A stretch of 64,000 nucleotides of DNA from positions 792,285-856,284 of the forward strand of contig CAUYUJ010014349.1 in the NCBI GenBank assembly GCA_963575745.1, in the 5' to 3' direction. The notes below the pieces were generated by a model that did no database searches, had not been told where the DNA came from, and saw only the letters and a list, made by a program, of their open reading frames with translations. Below are positions 10,611-20,789 of the stretch, piece by piece (within the stretch, counting starts at the first letter, position 1; every line of letters starts with the position of its first letter). The position numbers and the translations under genes are program-made. This DNA is from Prorocentrum cordatum. Its lineage: Eukaryota; Sar; Dinophyceae; Prorocentrales; Prorocentraceae.

Positions 10611-10723
10611 CCTTTGGTGCGGGCCCCCTGGGATCCCCCGATCGCCGAGTGCGATGCGACGGCTGCGTCTTGCGCGCCCGGGTTTCGCCCCCTGGCGGCT
10701 CCCCGGAAGCCGCGCACCAAAGG
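10611..10723. mobile_element. Foldback family F2, copy 2
   Basis: A 113-bp palindromic unit: CCTTTGGTGCGGG at the left is inverted in GCGCACCAAAGG at the right; the interior repeats CGATCGCCGAGTGCGATGCG and GCCCCCTGGCGGCTCC from copy 1. Confidence 0.6.
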
Positions 10724-10754
10724 TCAGCTGCCCTTGCCTGATCAGGGTCGCTCC

Positions 10755-10830
10755 TTGCGTGTGGCCGAGCGGTGGAGGAGTCTGCGCCCAGGAGGTTCCA
10801 GACCCTCGAGGGTTCCGCATCTGAGGGGGG
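10755..10830 (+). pseudogene. Possible tRNA-Leu/Ser-like remnant
   Basis: TGGCCGAGCGG (10762-10772) matches the A box and D arm of type II tRNAs, and GGTTCCGCATC (10811-10821) is a weak B box at fitting distance. A five-base stem GTCTG/CAGAC can form between them, but its loop is too long for a normal anticodon arm, and no seven-base acceptor stem closes. At best this is a decayed tRNA or a tRNA-derived SINE head. Confidence 0.25.
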
Positions 10831-11196
10831 CGGCGGTGGTACCGTCGGGGCCCTGAAGAAGGAACCCTTTTTGTTGGAGAGGGGCTCCGCGTTCCTTGAA
10901 GTGTTTCACAGCTTGCCTCGGGTTGTCCTTGTGTTTTCGATCGGAAATCGAAGTTTAACTTGTGGAAAAAGGGGCCTCGTTCCTTATTTAGGGTTCCTTA
11001 GGTCAACGCCCCGGCTGCATCCATGGCCCATCCACACGATTGGAGTTCCACCAGCCTCCAGGCCCGGCAGGTTCCCGAGTCCAGTGGTTCCTTATCCGGT
11101 GCCCTCGCCGCAGTGGCACGCCATTGCCCGGGCGCTGCCTCGCGCGCGCCAGGAGCGGCGCGGCAGCTCCCGAGTCGCAGAGGTGAGCTGGTCGTA
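10831..11196. other. Unassigned sequence
   Basis: No recognisable exon. A GTGAGC donor-like word occurs after CGCAGAG at about 11182, but no matching coding frame could be assigned. Confidence 0.35.
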
Positions 11197-11202
11197 GAAG
11201 TC

Positions 11203-11429
11203 CCGGGAGGAAAATACACATACACAATTAATCGCCGAGTCGTTGGACAATATATGTATATATATACACATATAGAATATGCCTGGGAAGTGGATGGGGA
11301 AGACGCACATCCAGGAAACCTGGAACGTATCTTATATTCGTTATGTGTATATATATATATATGTATATATTCATATGCTTGGGATCATGGGATTTGTGTC
11401 TATCTATTTGTATATCCCTGGGCCCCCTC
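11203..11429 (+). mobile_element. Introner-like element B2
   Basis: 227 bp from CCGGGAGGAAAATACACATACAC to CCCTGGGCCCCCTC, flanked by GAAGTC at 11197-11202 and 11430-11435. It contains (TA)n/(ATAT)n patches that lengthen it relative to B1 and B3, and keeps the ATTTGTGTCTATCTATTTG block. Confidence 0.65.
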
Positions 11430-11652
11430 GAAGTCAACGAAGGCCCTGATGCTCTGGCGTCTCAGTGTTCTGCTACGCCGGGCGTTCTCGCCCAGATGCC
11501 TGCCCTGGGGCGGCCTTCGCAGGTCGACCGCCGGCGCGGGGCACGGTGCAGACGAGGGTCCGGGGCTCGGGTCGCGACGCTTCGCCACGGCGTGCGGTCA
11601 GCCCGCACAGCAAGGAGGAGCGACTCTCCCAAATTGACCCTTGCGTCCTTCA

Positions 11653-11803
11653 GGAGGGGAGAAAGCACACAGACACGATTCATCGGCGATGCCCCGAACA
11701 TATGGGAAAATATAGGAAGTGGGGGGGAAGACAGAAACCCCGAAAATATGGGAAAATATGGGATATTTTTATTTGTGTGCATTTATTTGTGTGTCCCAGT
11801 TCC
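11653..11803 (+). mobile_element. Introner-like element B3
   Basis: 151 bp from GGAGGGGAGAAAGCACACAG to GTGTGTCCCAGTTCC, flanked by CCTTCA at 11647-11652 and 11804-11809. It shares GATTCATCGGCGATGCC and AAGTGGGGGGGAAGACAGAAAC with B1. Confidence 0.65.
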
Positions 11804-11809
11804 CCTTCA

Positions 11810-12313
11810 ATCCTTCCACTTCGGCCCGTCCCTGGACGCTTTCGTTGGCCGCGCCCCGCTCGCAGAGCGTCGGCATGGCCTTCCCAGGCCCCTGCATCCT
11901 GGCGGCATTCGCGTCTTGAAGCCTGCTCTCGTGGCTTGTGGTCCGCTCCGCCGGTTTGCACTCGGCCACATTTCTCACACTCCTTCGTCTTAGCATCGTT
12001 CTGGAGTCCGCCCCCAGACCGCAAGCGTGCCAAGGTGAGTGTCGATATGGCACTTGTTACGAAGCATTTTTGCTGCAACAAACAAACTTGCATCCTTCTC
12101 GTGCGTCCTTATTGCACGCGTTGGCCGTAGCGTGTTCGCGACGTCGGATCTCGGGGACGGAAGGCCGACAATTGAGAGGTGTCCAGGGGGGGCCGTCACG
12201 CGGCAGTGTCCTGGGCGACTGTGCGCAGAGCGCGTTCTTGGCCTGCTCGCGGGCGCCATCGCCGTTGTGTAAGTAATATTCGCAGGTCGTCCTCTCGAAG
12301 GTCTGCCCGAGGG
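11810..12313. other. Unassigned sequence between mobile elements
   Basis: A good donor-like GTGAGT follows CGTGCCAAG at about 12029-12034, so an exon may end here, but the reading frame is not recognisable. Confidence 0.35.
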
Positions 12314-12538
12314 TCAAGTCGGGCGTGTCCCTCTGCAGGAGGAAGATTCGAGAATAGTCAAAACATTGTCTGGGGACGATGTTTGTTTCTATGTTCGACT
12401 ATCTTTTGGTTTGTGTATATATATATATATAAATATAGGTAGATATGTACATGTATATATGTATATATATATATATGTACATGGCAAGTTTTACTTGTTC
12501 TCCCAAGATCCGCCTGTAGGAGGACATGCCCGACCTAA
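12314..12538 (+). mobile_element. Introner-like TIR element A3
   Basis: 225 bp, from TCAAGTCGGGCGTGTCCCTC to CCTGTAGGAGGACATGCCCG plus ACCTAA. Interior shares AAACATTGTCTGGGGACGATG with A1 and has gained TA-rich tracts at about 12415-12480. Flanking octamers CCCGAGGG and CCCCGGCG match at only five of eight positions, so this copy appears older. Confidence 0.7.
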
Positions 12539-13485
12539 CCCCGGCGCTAGAATCTGTGTTTTGAATCTTTTCCCCCGCGCGTCCTTCTTCCAGTCGAGTT
12601 TGATCAGGAGGTCGGCCCTGCCAGATGGAGGGATCATCCTTCTGTCCGCACAGCGCGCCTCATATCTGCTGCATTCCTTGGTCCGTGTGGCCCCCGGAAG
12701 GGTTTCGTGTCCTCGCCAATCACGCTCGACTGTACTCCCCATCCCGCATACAGGCATCCGAAGTCTGGATTACCCCCTCTGTAGGGCCCAGTCAAATCCG
12801 ATCGATCCCATCGATCTCACTTTCTCCCATGTCAGTCTGAGTCGACTCGATTTCGATATTCCGACGATCCGATGCGGCCCAATGTTTGTGCATGGCGCTG
12901 TTGTGCATATTGGCGCGGCCGATCCGATTCGAGGTTCCGCGCCGATGTAACCCGACCCGATGCTCACTCCGATTCGATCCGATTTCCCGATTCGATGCCG
13001 ACTGATCTTGCCGTGGGTTTCGAAGATGGTTGTGCCCCGCGATCCGCGGCCGTGCCAGGGGGCACGAGCGACAGCTCGAATCAATCTCGTGCGTCGCCCT
13101 TCTTCCCGAGGCCACGGGAGGGGGAACCCGACGATCCCATTGAATAATAAAAATAGCAACACCAATATTTTTAATGTTGCTCGCTCGTCGTTGCTCGCGT
13201 GTTGTTCAACATGTATACCCTATACCTCGATGCCCGCCCTCATTGTCTTCGATCGTACCCCCCCCCACTTTGGGATACGTCGTCCTTGCCTGCCACTTGT
13301 AGTTGGGCGCGGCCTCCGAGGAGGAGGCAGAGGGAAATGGATAAGGGAGAAAGCGAGGACATGAGGAGGAAACGAGAGCGGAGGGGTGCAAGGGCAGGGG
13401 ACGAGGACTGAGGGCGAAGGAGGTCGAGCAGCAGGGTGAGGAGATGGGAGCCATGTTCTGGCGAGCGCGGACCCCGCCGGGCGCC
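12539..13485. other. Unassigned; GATCCGATTCGAT-rich patch
   Basis: Between about 12780 and 13010 short words of the type GATTCGATCCGATT recur in both orientations. The remainder shows no gene. Confidence 0.4.
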
Positions 13486-13800
13486 CTGGCCCCACGGGCG
13501 TGTCGGGCGGGCGGGCCCTGAGTACAGGGCGGGTCGGGCGGGCGGTCGGGCGTCGAGCCCGCGAAGGCCGGGCCCCGACGCGCACCGCTGGGCGGATCGG
13601 GCGGGCGGGCCCTTACGACGGGCGGGTCGTGCGGGCGGACCCTCACGACGGGCGGGCTGCCGGGCGGGGCAGTGCGGCGGGCGGGCGGGCGCTTCCAGGC
13701 AGGCGAAGGGGCAGACCCTGATGGTCTGGGCGGCCGGGCGGGCCCCGACGGGCGGGTCGGGCGGGCCTCAACGGGCGGGTCGGGTGGGCGGGGCGCGGAA
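13486..13800. repeat. GGGCGG-rich tandem sequence
   Basis: Units such as GGGCGGGTCGGGCGGGC recur throughout. Runs of three to four G at short spacing make G-quadruplexes possible on the plus strand. Confidence 0.75.
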
Positions 13801-15895
13801 GCCAACGCCGCTGTTTGTTGAGAGGCAACACCCACCAAGCCACCCCAACCCAACCCGAAGGCCTCAATCTTCCCTTCAGCTCCAGTGTGGTGGGGGGGAT
13901 CGGGGAACCCGTCCCCCCCCCCCAAACCCCTACCCCCCCCACCCGAAATTCGTGTTTTCGGGTTGGGTTGGTGTGGTAGGTGGCCAGAAAGGCCTCAGGC
14001 GAGAGCACGAGTCCTGAGCAAATTGCGAGGATGCCTCGTGCGAGAGCACGACGTCTGGACGTCGGGAACGCACCGCCTTGGCAAGTTGCTAGGAGTTCCG
14101 ACGCGAGAGCGCAATTCTGGGGTAAGTTCGTGACGCTTCGCGAATCCCCACCAGCAAAAAAAAGTTACTGGCTATCGGCTGGCTGCCAGCCTGCGTACGC
14201 TGTCGTGATGCTGCAGTGGAGTGGGTCAGCCCCCCGTGGACACCGCGCTCAGCGGCAGGCAGTGCCACCCCCACCTGCGTATCGCCTTGATCTACGTGGA
14301 CCTGGTCATGTCGCTACCACAAGGACGTTGCGTTGGCTTCGTGTAAGGTTGAGATAGGCGTGCTCGCTAACCTCACTTCCGGTGTTACCTGACGGCGGGC
14401 CTCACCAGGGAGCGGTCTCGCACGAGTGGTTCATCCTTCTGCCATGGCCGTCTTCCCAGCAGACCCGTGTCGCATCTGCCTCTGTCAGCGCTTGCAGCGT
14501 TGTGCCCCCGAACCGCGAGAGTCGGATACGTTGTGTACGCGCTGGCCACAGGCTGGAAGTGGCGTTACCTCGTGTTCGCTGACTGGGTCGCCCTCCCTCC
14601 CTTGTGCAAGGGCGGGCATACCCGAGTTCGGCGACAGTGAGCCATGGTGAGTGAGGCCCCTCTCTGTGCCGCTTCTCCTTCTCTTTCTGACGCTGGGTGC
14701 CCGTCTGGCGTCCGCCGCGGCTCTCTTGCCCCCCTCTCTGCCTCGCTTCCGTGTGTCGTTCGGCCGGAATTTGGCGCCGACAGGGCGACTTCCCCGCGCC
14801 GCTACAGTACACATGGCTTAGCCGTACAGCCGTTGCTGCCGCTCGCTGCGACGTGGTCCCCACACGCTGGTGCGGCTTCTCCACGCTGGCCGCTGCTGCC
14901 GCTGCACGTTGCGACGTGGCGTCTCCGCCCGCCGGGATGTCGGCGTCGGTCTAAGGTGCTCAATTCGGGTCATTTTGTCCCTTGCATCACTTCTAATGAG
15001 GGTCATTTTGTCCCTAGCACGTGCACTCGCCTATGCGGCTTACGCGCCGCTGTGGCCAATTATCTACGGTGTGTGCCCCAGTCGCTTATCCCGTTTCTTG
15101 ACCTTTGTCCGGGAGCCGCCAACCAAAAAAAGTATCCCCACCAGCGGCTTTCGCCCTCCGTCCCTGGCGTCTGGTGGTGTCCGTGCTGGCTTCTTTGAGC
15201 CTGGTGTGGTAGCCCTGGCGCCCCGGTGACTCGCACGTCGACCAGCTCCAGCTAGCATGCTTGCATGTTCCTGGCCCCGGGTCTCCAGACACTGCCACAG
15301 CCTGGCCGTGTTTGCAGCTGCCGCCTTGCAATGGTGGGATGCACCTCCACGTGGATTGCTCATAAGTGGTTTAGCCTTCTTGTTCAACCACTTGTGGTTG
15401 CCACTGTTGGCATGCGGCGCACTTCTGGTACGCTGGACTGCTTCCTCAGCCCCGCGCCATGCCGTGCTCTGCTCGGTGGCACGTTTACCTCTGGCGCCTG
15501 GCGCGACAATGTACAATTCAATTCAGCCGCCTTGCACACCTGGCAGCTCCTGCAGCCCTGCCTTCAGCCCCCAGCGCCGAACGGCGTCCCCCGGCGGCAG
15601 TCCGGCAGCCGTTTAGTGCGCGCGCTAGGTAATTAGGTTTCGCTCGTAGCCCGAGCTGACTTTGACGCCGCCTGTGCCTTCGCTCGCGGCCGCGACCAAA
15701 AATCCCCACCAGCCATTGCGTTGCTCTCCTTTTTGTTTTTCCTTATCTGGTGGCACAGCCTGCCCCTGCTTGCACGGCGTTCGACCCGCTTCGCGCGCCC
15801 GCGTGCCAAAAAGTATCCCCGCCAGCCCATCCGAAACCGACGTGCAGGCGAGTTGGGACTATCATGGAAGCGTAGGAGCAAAACGGGGGACGTTC
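13801..15895. other. Unassigned, with recurring CCCCACCAGC motif
   Basis: No gene recognised. A C/G-run mirrored stretch lies at 13885-13980. The word (A)n-GTAT-CCCC(A/G)CCAGC or a close variant occurs four times (about 14145, 15122, 15698, 15807), and GGGTCATTTTGTCCCT occurs twice (14965-15015). Confidence 0.4.
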
Positions 15896-15904
15896 GTTTT
15901 CGTT

Positions 15905-16160
15905 CGAGGGAGGAGGAGAGGGAGGAGGAGAGGGAGGAGGAGAGGGAGGAGGAGAGGGAGGAGGAGGAGGAGGAGGAGGAGGAGGAGGAGGAGGAGGAGG
16001 ACGAGGAGGAGGAGGATGATGGAGGAGGGGAAAAATATCGACTTTGCGGATGAAGAGGAACAGGAGGAGGAGGAGGAGGAGGAGGAGGAGGAGGAGGAGG
16101 AGGAGGAGGAGAAGAAGGGGACGGAAGAGGAAGAGGATGAGGAGGGCGAGCAGAAGGATT
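15905..16160. repeat. GAG trinucleotide microsatellite
   Basis: Almost pure (GAG)n with GGA/GAA variants. It encodes Glu or Arg runs on one strand and Leu/Pro/Ser on the other, none credible as protein. Confidence 0.9.
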
Positions 16161-16164
16161 AGAT

Positions 16165-16690
16165 GTTTCTTGGATGCTTCTCGGCGTCTCTTTGGATCGT
16201 CTTGGAAGCGTTGTGGCGGTTCCGAGAAACTCTTGTGGCGTCTTGAATGCATCTTTGAAGTTTATTTGGGCCTTTTTGTTGGTGCATCTTGGCAGCTTCT
16301 TGGGGGCTCGTTGGGTCTTTTTGGGCGCCTCGTCCTACTCCCTCCTCCCACTTCCTTCCTCGACCTGGACGGCCAGAGTGCAAACCGGCAAGGTCTTGAA
16401 CCACAGCTCGCGTACCATCACCAGGCAGGTCGCGGATGTCTTCAGGAAGATTTGAAGCTTTTGGATGCCTCTTGGGGCGCCTGGGGGGGGCATCTTGGCG
16501 GGCCCATGGCCGTCTTTGAGCGTCTTGGGTGCCTCGGGTATCCTCTTGAGGCTTCTTGGGGGTCTCTTGGGAGCCTCTTGGAGGCCTTTGGGCGCCTCTT
16601 CAAGCCGTCTGGGCGCCTCTTGGCCCACTTCAGGCGCTCTTGGAAGCTTGAGGGGCGCTCTTGGGGCCATCTTGGAAGACATCGATACAA
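16165..16690 (-). repeat. Degenerate CTTGGGGGCC-type array
   Basis: Reverse-orientation relative of the 3186-3865 array, built of CTTGGGCGCCTCTTGG-like words. Confidence 0.6.
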
Positions 16691-16754
16691 GAAGCGGGGA
16701 GCTTCACTTAGAACTGCCCTTCCCCTGATCCTCCGTTCTCGAAAAATTTGCATC

Positions 16755-17092
16755 GTGAGAGGGTGTCGGAAAGTAAGCTGCATCTTGCAAGAGTGTGTTG
16801 CGATTTCCGGCCTGGGTCGCAACGTGAAAATGCATCTTGCGGTAGCGCCGCCCTCCGCGAATCCTTCATATTTCGGGCTCGAAATTGCAGTCGCGCCGCG
16901 CTCGAAATTGCAGCCTCCCGCTCGAATTTCGGAAGGCTGCAATCGCGAACGCGGCGCGACTGCAATTTCGAGCCCGAAGGATTCGCGGCGCGCGGCGTTA
17001 TCGTAAGATGCATAATCACGTTGCGACCCAGGCCGAAAATCGCAGCGCGCTTTTGCAAGATGCAGTTTACTTTCGGACATCCTCCCGCGTAC
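16755..17092. mobile_element. Foldback family F3, near-perfect 330-bp palindrome
   Basis: The two halves meet near 16925 and pair almost end to end. Left-arm words TCGGAAAGTAAGCTGCATCTTGC, GGCCTGGGTCGCAACGTGA and CGAAATTGCAGTCGCGCCGC all recur inverted on the right. Fragments of the same family are at 46035-46095 and 49455-49665. A transcript would fold into a single long hairpin. No ORF of its own. Confidence 0.8.
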
Positions 17093-17385
17093 AACACATA
17101 CTACACATACACACATACAACACGCGCAACACATACACACGCACAACACACGTATACATATACGACACATACAACGCGCACAAAGCATTCTTATGGACAC
17201 ACGTATATACAGTACGTACAATACATCCAATACATACATTTAGACACGTAAAGCCATGCCATACACATACACACACATATACATATAATGCGTGCATATA
17301 TTGATCCACATATAGTACATTCGATACATACATATAACACATGCGTGCCACACATACATAAAATGCATTTATACATACACATGCA
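17090..17385. repeat. TACACA-type microsatellite
   Basis: ACACATAC / ATACATAC-rich tract with interspersed CGC words. ORFs of Tyr/Val/Cys or Thr/His composition are not real. Confidence 0.85.
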
Positions 17386-17404
17386 AATATATCATTACTA
17401 ATGA

Positions 17405-17725
17405 AAGCCAGAGTAACGCACGATAGTGCTATTACTTATTGCTGCTACTCTTATAGTAACGCACTGGTAGTAACCATCGAATCATATAGTATTTTAGTAT
17501 TACGTGTAACGCACGGGTAGCACGATTTGCAACATCGTATTATTATTATTATCATTATAGCACGGGTAGCACGGGTGGCACGGGTAACGCACGTTTAGCA
17601 CGGGTAATAACGCACGGGTAGCACCATAGTGTTTTAGTATCATTATAGTATACGCACGGGTAGTAACCATGAATGAAAACCGTAGTAATGCACGGGTAGT
17701 TTCCATATTATTAGTATCATCCTAG
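17405..17725 (+). repeat. GTAACGCACGGGTAG degenerate array
   Basis: The 15-mer or variants (GCACGGGTAGCACG, AACGCACGGGTAGTAACC) occur about a dozen times, separated by TATTATTA-type AT-rich spacers. Confidence 0.75.
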
Positions 17726-17756
17726 TATTACTTGTGCCGCTACCTGTATGTATTGT

Positions 17757-19861
17757 TCCCCATATCCTAAGATGGGGTTCTTGTTATTACTTGGACGCCT
17801 CCTACTCCTCCTCCTTCTTCCTCCTCCTCTTTTCTCGTCCCCTCCTGTCGGACATACTCAGACTTGCTCATACACAGACTTACTCATACTCATACTTACT
17901 CATACTCAGACCTACTCAGACTCAGACTTACTCACACTCAGACATACTCATATACAGACTTACTCATACACAGACTTACTCATACACAGTATTAGTCATA
18001 CCCAGACGTACACATACACAGACTTACGCATACACAGACTTACTCATACTCAGCACCCCTAAGGGGAGCCGCCAGGGGTGGTTGCACGGGCTCGTTCGCG
18101 GCCATTTTGTGGGGATGTCTCAGGCGGTTTGCCTGTTTCTGTGCCCAACATCCTTCGCTTTCGGAGCAGATTTGGAGGATGTCTCGAGCGAGGCGCTCAT
18201 TTCAGCACCCCTAAGGGGAGCCGCCAGGGGTGGTTGCACGGGCTCGTTCGCGGCCATTTTGTGGGGATGTCTCAGGCGGTTTGCCTGTTTCTGTGCCCAA
18301 CATCCTTCGCTTTCGGAGCAGATTTGGAGGATGTCTCGAGCGAGGCGTTCATTTCAGCACCCCTAAGGGGAGCCGCCAGGGGTGGTTGCACGGGCTCGTT
18401 CGCGGCCATTTTGTGGGGATGTCTCAGGCGGTTTGCTTGTTTCTGGGCCCAACATCCTTCGCTTTCGGAGCAGATTTGGAGGATGTCTCGAGCGAGGCGC
18501 TCATTTCAGCACCCCTAAGGGGAGCCGCCAGGGGTGGTTGCACGGGCTCGTTCGCGGCCATTTTGTGGGGATGTCTCAGGCGGTTTGCCTGTTTCTGTGC
18601 CCAACATCCTTCGCTTTCGGAGCAGATTTGGAGGATGTCTCGAGCGAGGCGCTCATTTCAGCACCCCTAAGGGGAGCCGCCAGGGGTGGTTGCACGGGCT
18701 CGTTCGCGGCCATTTTGTGGGGATGTCTCAGGCGGTTTGCCTGTTTCTGTGCCCAACATCCTTCGCTTTCGGAGCAGATTTGGAGGATGTCTCGAGCGAG
18801 GCGCTCATTTCAGCACCCCTAAGGGGAGCCGCCAGGGGTGGTTGCACGGGCTCGTTCGCTGCCATTTTGTGGGGATGTCTCAGGCGGTTTGCTTGTTTCT
18901 GTGCCCAACATCCTTCGCTTTCGGAGCAGATTTGGAGGATGTCTCGAGCGAGGCGCTCATTTTCACCCCCCAGGTGGGCCAGATTTTGAGGATGTCTCGA
19001 TCTGTTTGTTAGTTTTGGTGGCCAGGCTCGTGGGCGCAGATTCTTCTCAGGATGCCACAGGAGGCCCCAACAGGCTCCAGGAGGCTCCAGGAGACCACAT
19101 GAGGTCCCAGGAGGCATCAGGAGGCCACAGAAAGACTCAAGAGGCCACAGGATGTCCCAAGAGGCTCCAGGAGGCCCCAGGAAGCTCCAGAAGGCCTCAG
19201 GAAACCACAGGAGACCCCAGGAGACAACAGGAAGCGCCAGGAGGCCTCGGACGGCAACAGGAGGCCCCGAGAGGCCCCAGGAGCAGGAGGCCTCAGAAGG
19301 CAACAGGAGTGGCTCCAATCCCATGTGTTTTACGTATGCTCCTATCGATTGGGCCTCACCTGGAGCACGATTCTTTGATGTTCTACGTATGTTTCTATAG
19401 ATGGTCCTTCTCCTGTGTACACAATCCTAAATGTTTTACTCATGTTCCTATGTATTGGGCCTCTCCTGGGGCACGAGTCCTTGGTGTTTTACGCGTGTTC
19501 CTATAGATTGCCCTTCTCCTGTGGCTCTAATCCGCAATGTTTTATGTACGTCTGTTGCTATAGATTGCGCCTCCCCTGGGGCACGAAACCTTCCTAGGAG
19601 GTCCCAGGAGGTCCCAAGAGGCTCCTGGAGACCCCAGGAAGCCCCAGTAGGTTTCAGGAGGCCCCAGGAGGCCCCAGGCTCATGCACAGAGACGCGCTCG
19701 TACTACTGAGGCTCATTCACACTCCAATTCATTCGCAGTTAGATTGATGTCCAGACCGTCACAACTGAAGCCCGTTAATATTCGAAAGCTCTTGCGCCTA
19801 GACATTCACGGCGGACAGGTCCATGCGAGTAGATGCGCATATGGGGAGCTCCACGCAGTGA
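17757..19861 (+). repeat. 2.1-kb dispersed repeat, copy 1
   Basis: Nearly identical to 46211-48168. It begins with the palindrome CCCCATATC..GATGGGG, then CTC-rich DNA, then an array of CATACTCAGACTTACT words (about 17865-18050), six 152-bp satellite units, a CAGGAGGCCCCAG array (about 19040-19310), and four degenerate copies of a unit containing GTTCCTATAGATTG and CTCCTGGGGCACGA (19315-19600). It ends GGAGCTCCACGCAGTGA. Only repeats are seen, so this is either a non-autonomous element or a segmental copy. Confidence 0.85.
18051..18962 (+). repeat. 152-bp satellite, six units
   Basis: Units start with CAGCACCCCTAAGGGG at 18051, 18203, 18355, 18507, 18659 and 18811, and are about 98-99% identical by eye. 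Because 152 is not a multiple of three, open frames rotate through the units, giving repetitive false ORFs. Confidence 0.95.
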
Positions 19862-19864
19862 ATA

Positions 19865-20195
19865 ATTATGTTGACGGGAATGATGATGGTGGTGGTTGTG
19901 GTGGTGATGATGATGATGGTGATGGCGACGACGGTGATGACGATGATGTCGATGATGGTGATGATGGTGATGACGATGATGACGGTGATGACGGTGATGA
20001 CGATGATGTGGTGGTGATGACGGTGATGACGGTGATGTGGTGGTGATGATGGTGATGACGGTGATGACGATGATGACAATGATGATGGTGATGGCGACGA
20101 CAGTGGCGACGACGGTGATGACGATGTTGGTGATGACGACGACGGTTGGTGATGGTGAGAACGATGACGGCGGCGATGGTGGCGACGATGCCGTG
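19865..20195. repeat. GAT/GGT/GAC microsatellite
   Basis: GATGATGGTGATGAC-type triplets throughout. Confidence 0.9.
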
Positions 20196-20244
20196 TAAAG
20201 CACCATGGCCCCAGGGGCCCGCCCAGGGCCCAAGCCCTGCTGGT

Positions 20245-20350
20245 GGCGGCACCGTCTCGGCCGCGACTGGCGCCGCCAATGGGCGCCAGACGCCCCGTCT
20301 CGGCCGCGACCACTCGCCCCGTCTCGGCCGCGACTGGCGCCGCCAATGGT
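20245..20350 (+). repeat. Short tandem repeat CGTCTCGGCCGCGACTGGCG
   Basis: Three copies of CGTCTCGGCCGCGAC(TGGCGCCGCCAATGG) or its truncated form. Confidence 0.75.
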
Positions 20351-20434
20351 GATGATGATGATGATTATGATGCCGACTGCGATTGCGATTGCGATGATGG
20401 CGATGATGTCGATCGTGGTGATGTTGGGGACGAT

Positions 20435-20695
20435 GACGATGATGACGATATCGATAGTGAGATCGATAGTAAGATCGAGAGTGAGATCGGATATCGATAG
20501 TGGGATGATAGTGAGATCGATAGTGCGATCGACAGTGAGATCGCTAGCTGGATCGATAGTGATATCGATAGTGAGATCGATAGTGAGATCGAAAGTAGGA
20601 TCGATAGTGAGATCGATAGTGGGGTCGATAGTGAGATCGATAGTGAGATCGATAGTGAGATCGGTGATATCGATAGTGAGATCGATATCGACACC
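20435..20695 (+). repeat. GATCGATAGTGA 12-mer array, upstream copy
   Basis: About 20 units of the 12-mer with single-base variants, ending about 95 bp before the start codon of the following gene. The same 12-mer fills the second intron of that gene. Confidence 0.9.
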
Positions 20696-20789
20696 TATAA
20701 GTCAGGACAGGCGTGCCCCCTTGGCCTGGCTGGCCCTCCCCCTCCGCCCCCTCCCCCCTCCCCCTCCGTAATCGAGGCGTTCTGGTGCA

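Noticed and set aside
15662-16162. Long Glu/Arg-rich ORFs in the GAG tract
   Set aside because: Pure trinucleotide repeat; all three frames on both strands stay open. No flanking exon signals.
18051-18962. CRISPR-like array
   Set aside because: The repeats are head-to-tail 152-bp units with no spacers; eukaryotic context.
17734-18989. Repetitive ORFs of 146-210 codons over the 152-bp satellite (also 45883-47831)
   Set aside because: Open frames rotate because 152 is not a multiple of three, and several frames are open at once. DNA similarity is uniform rather than codon-biased.
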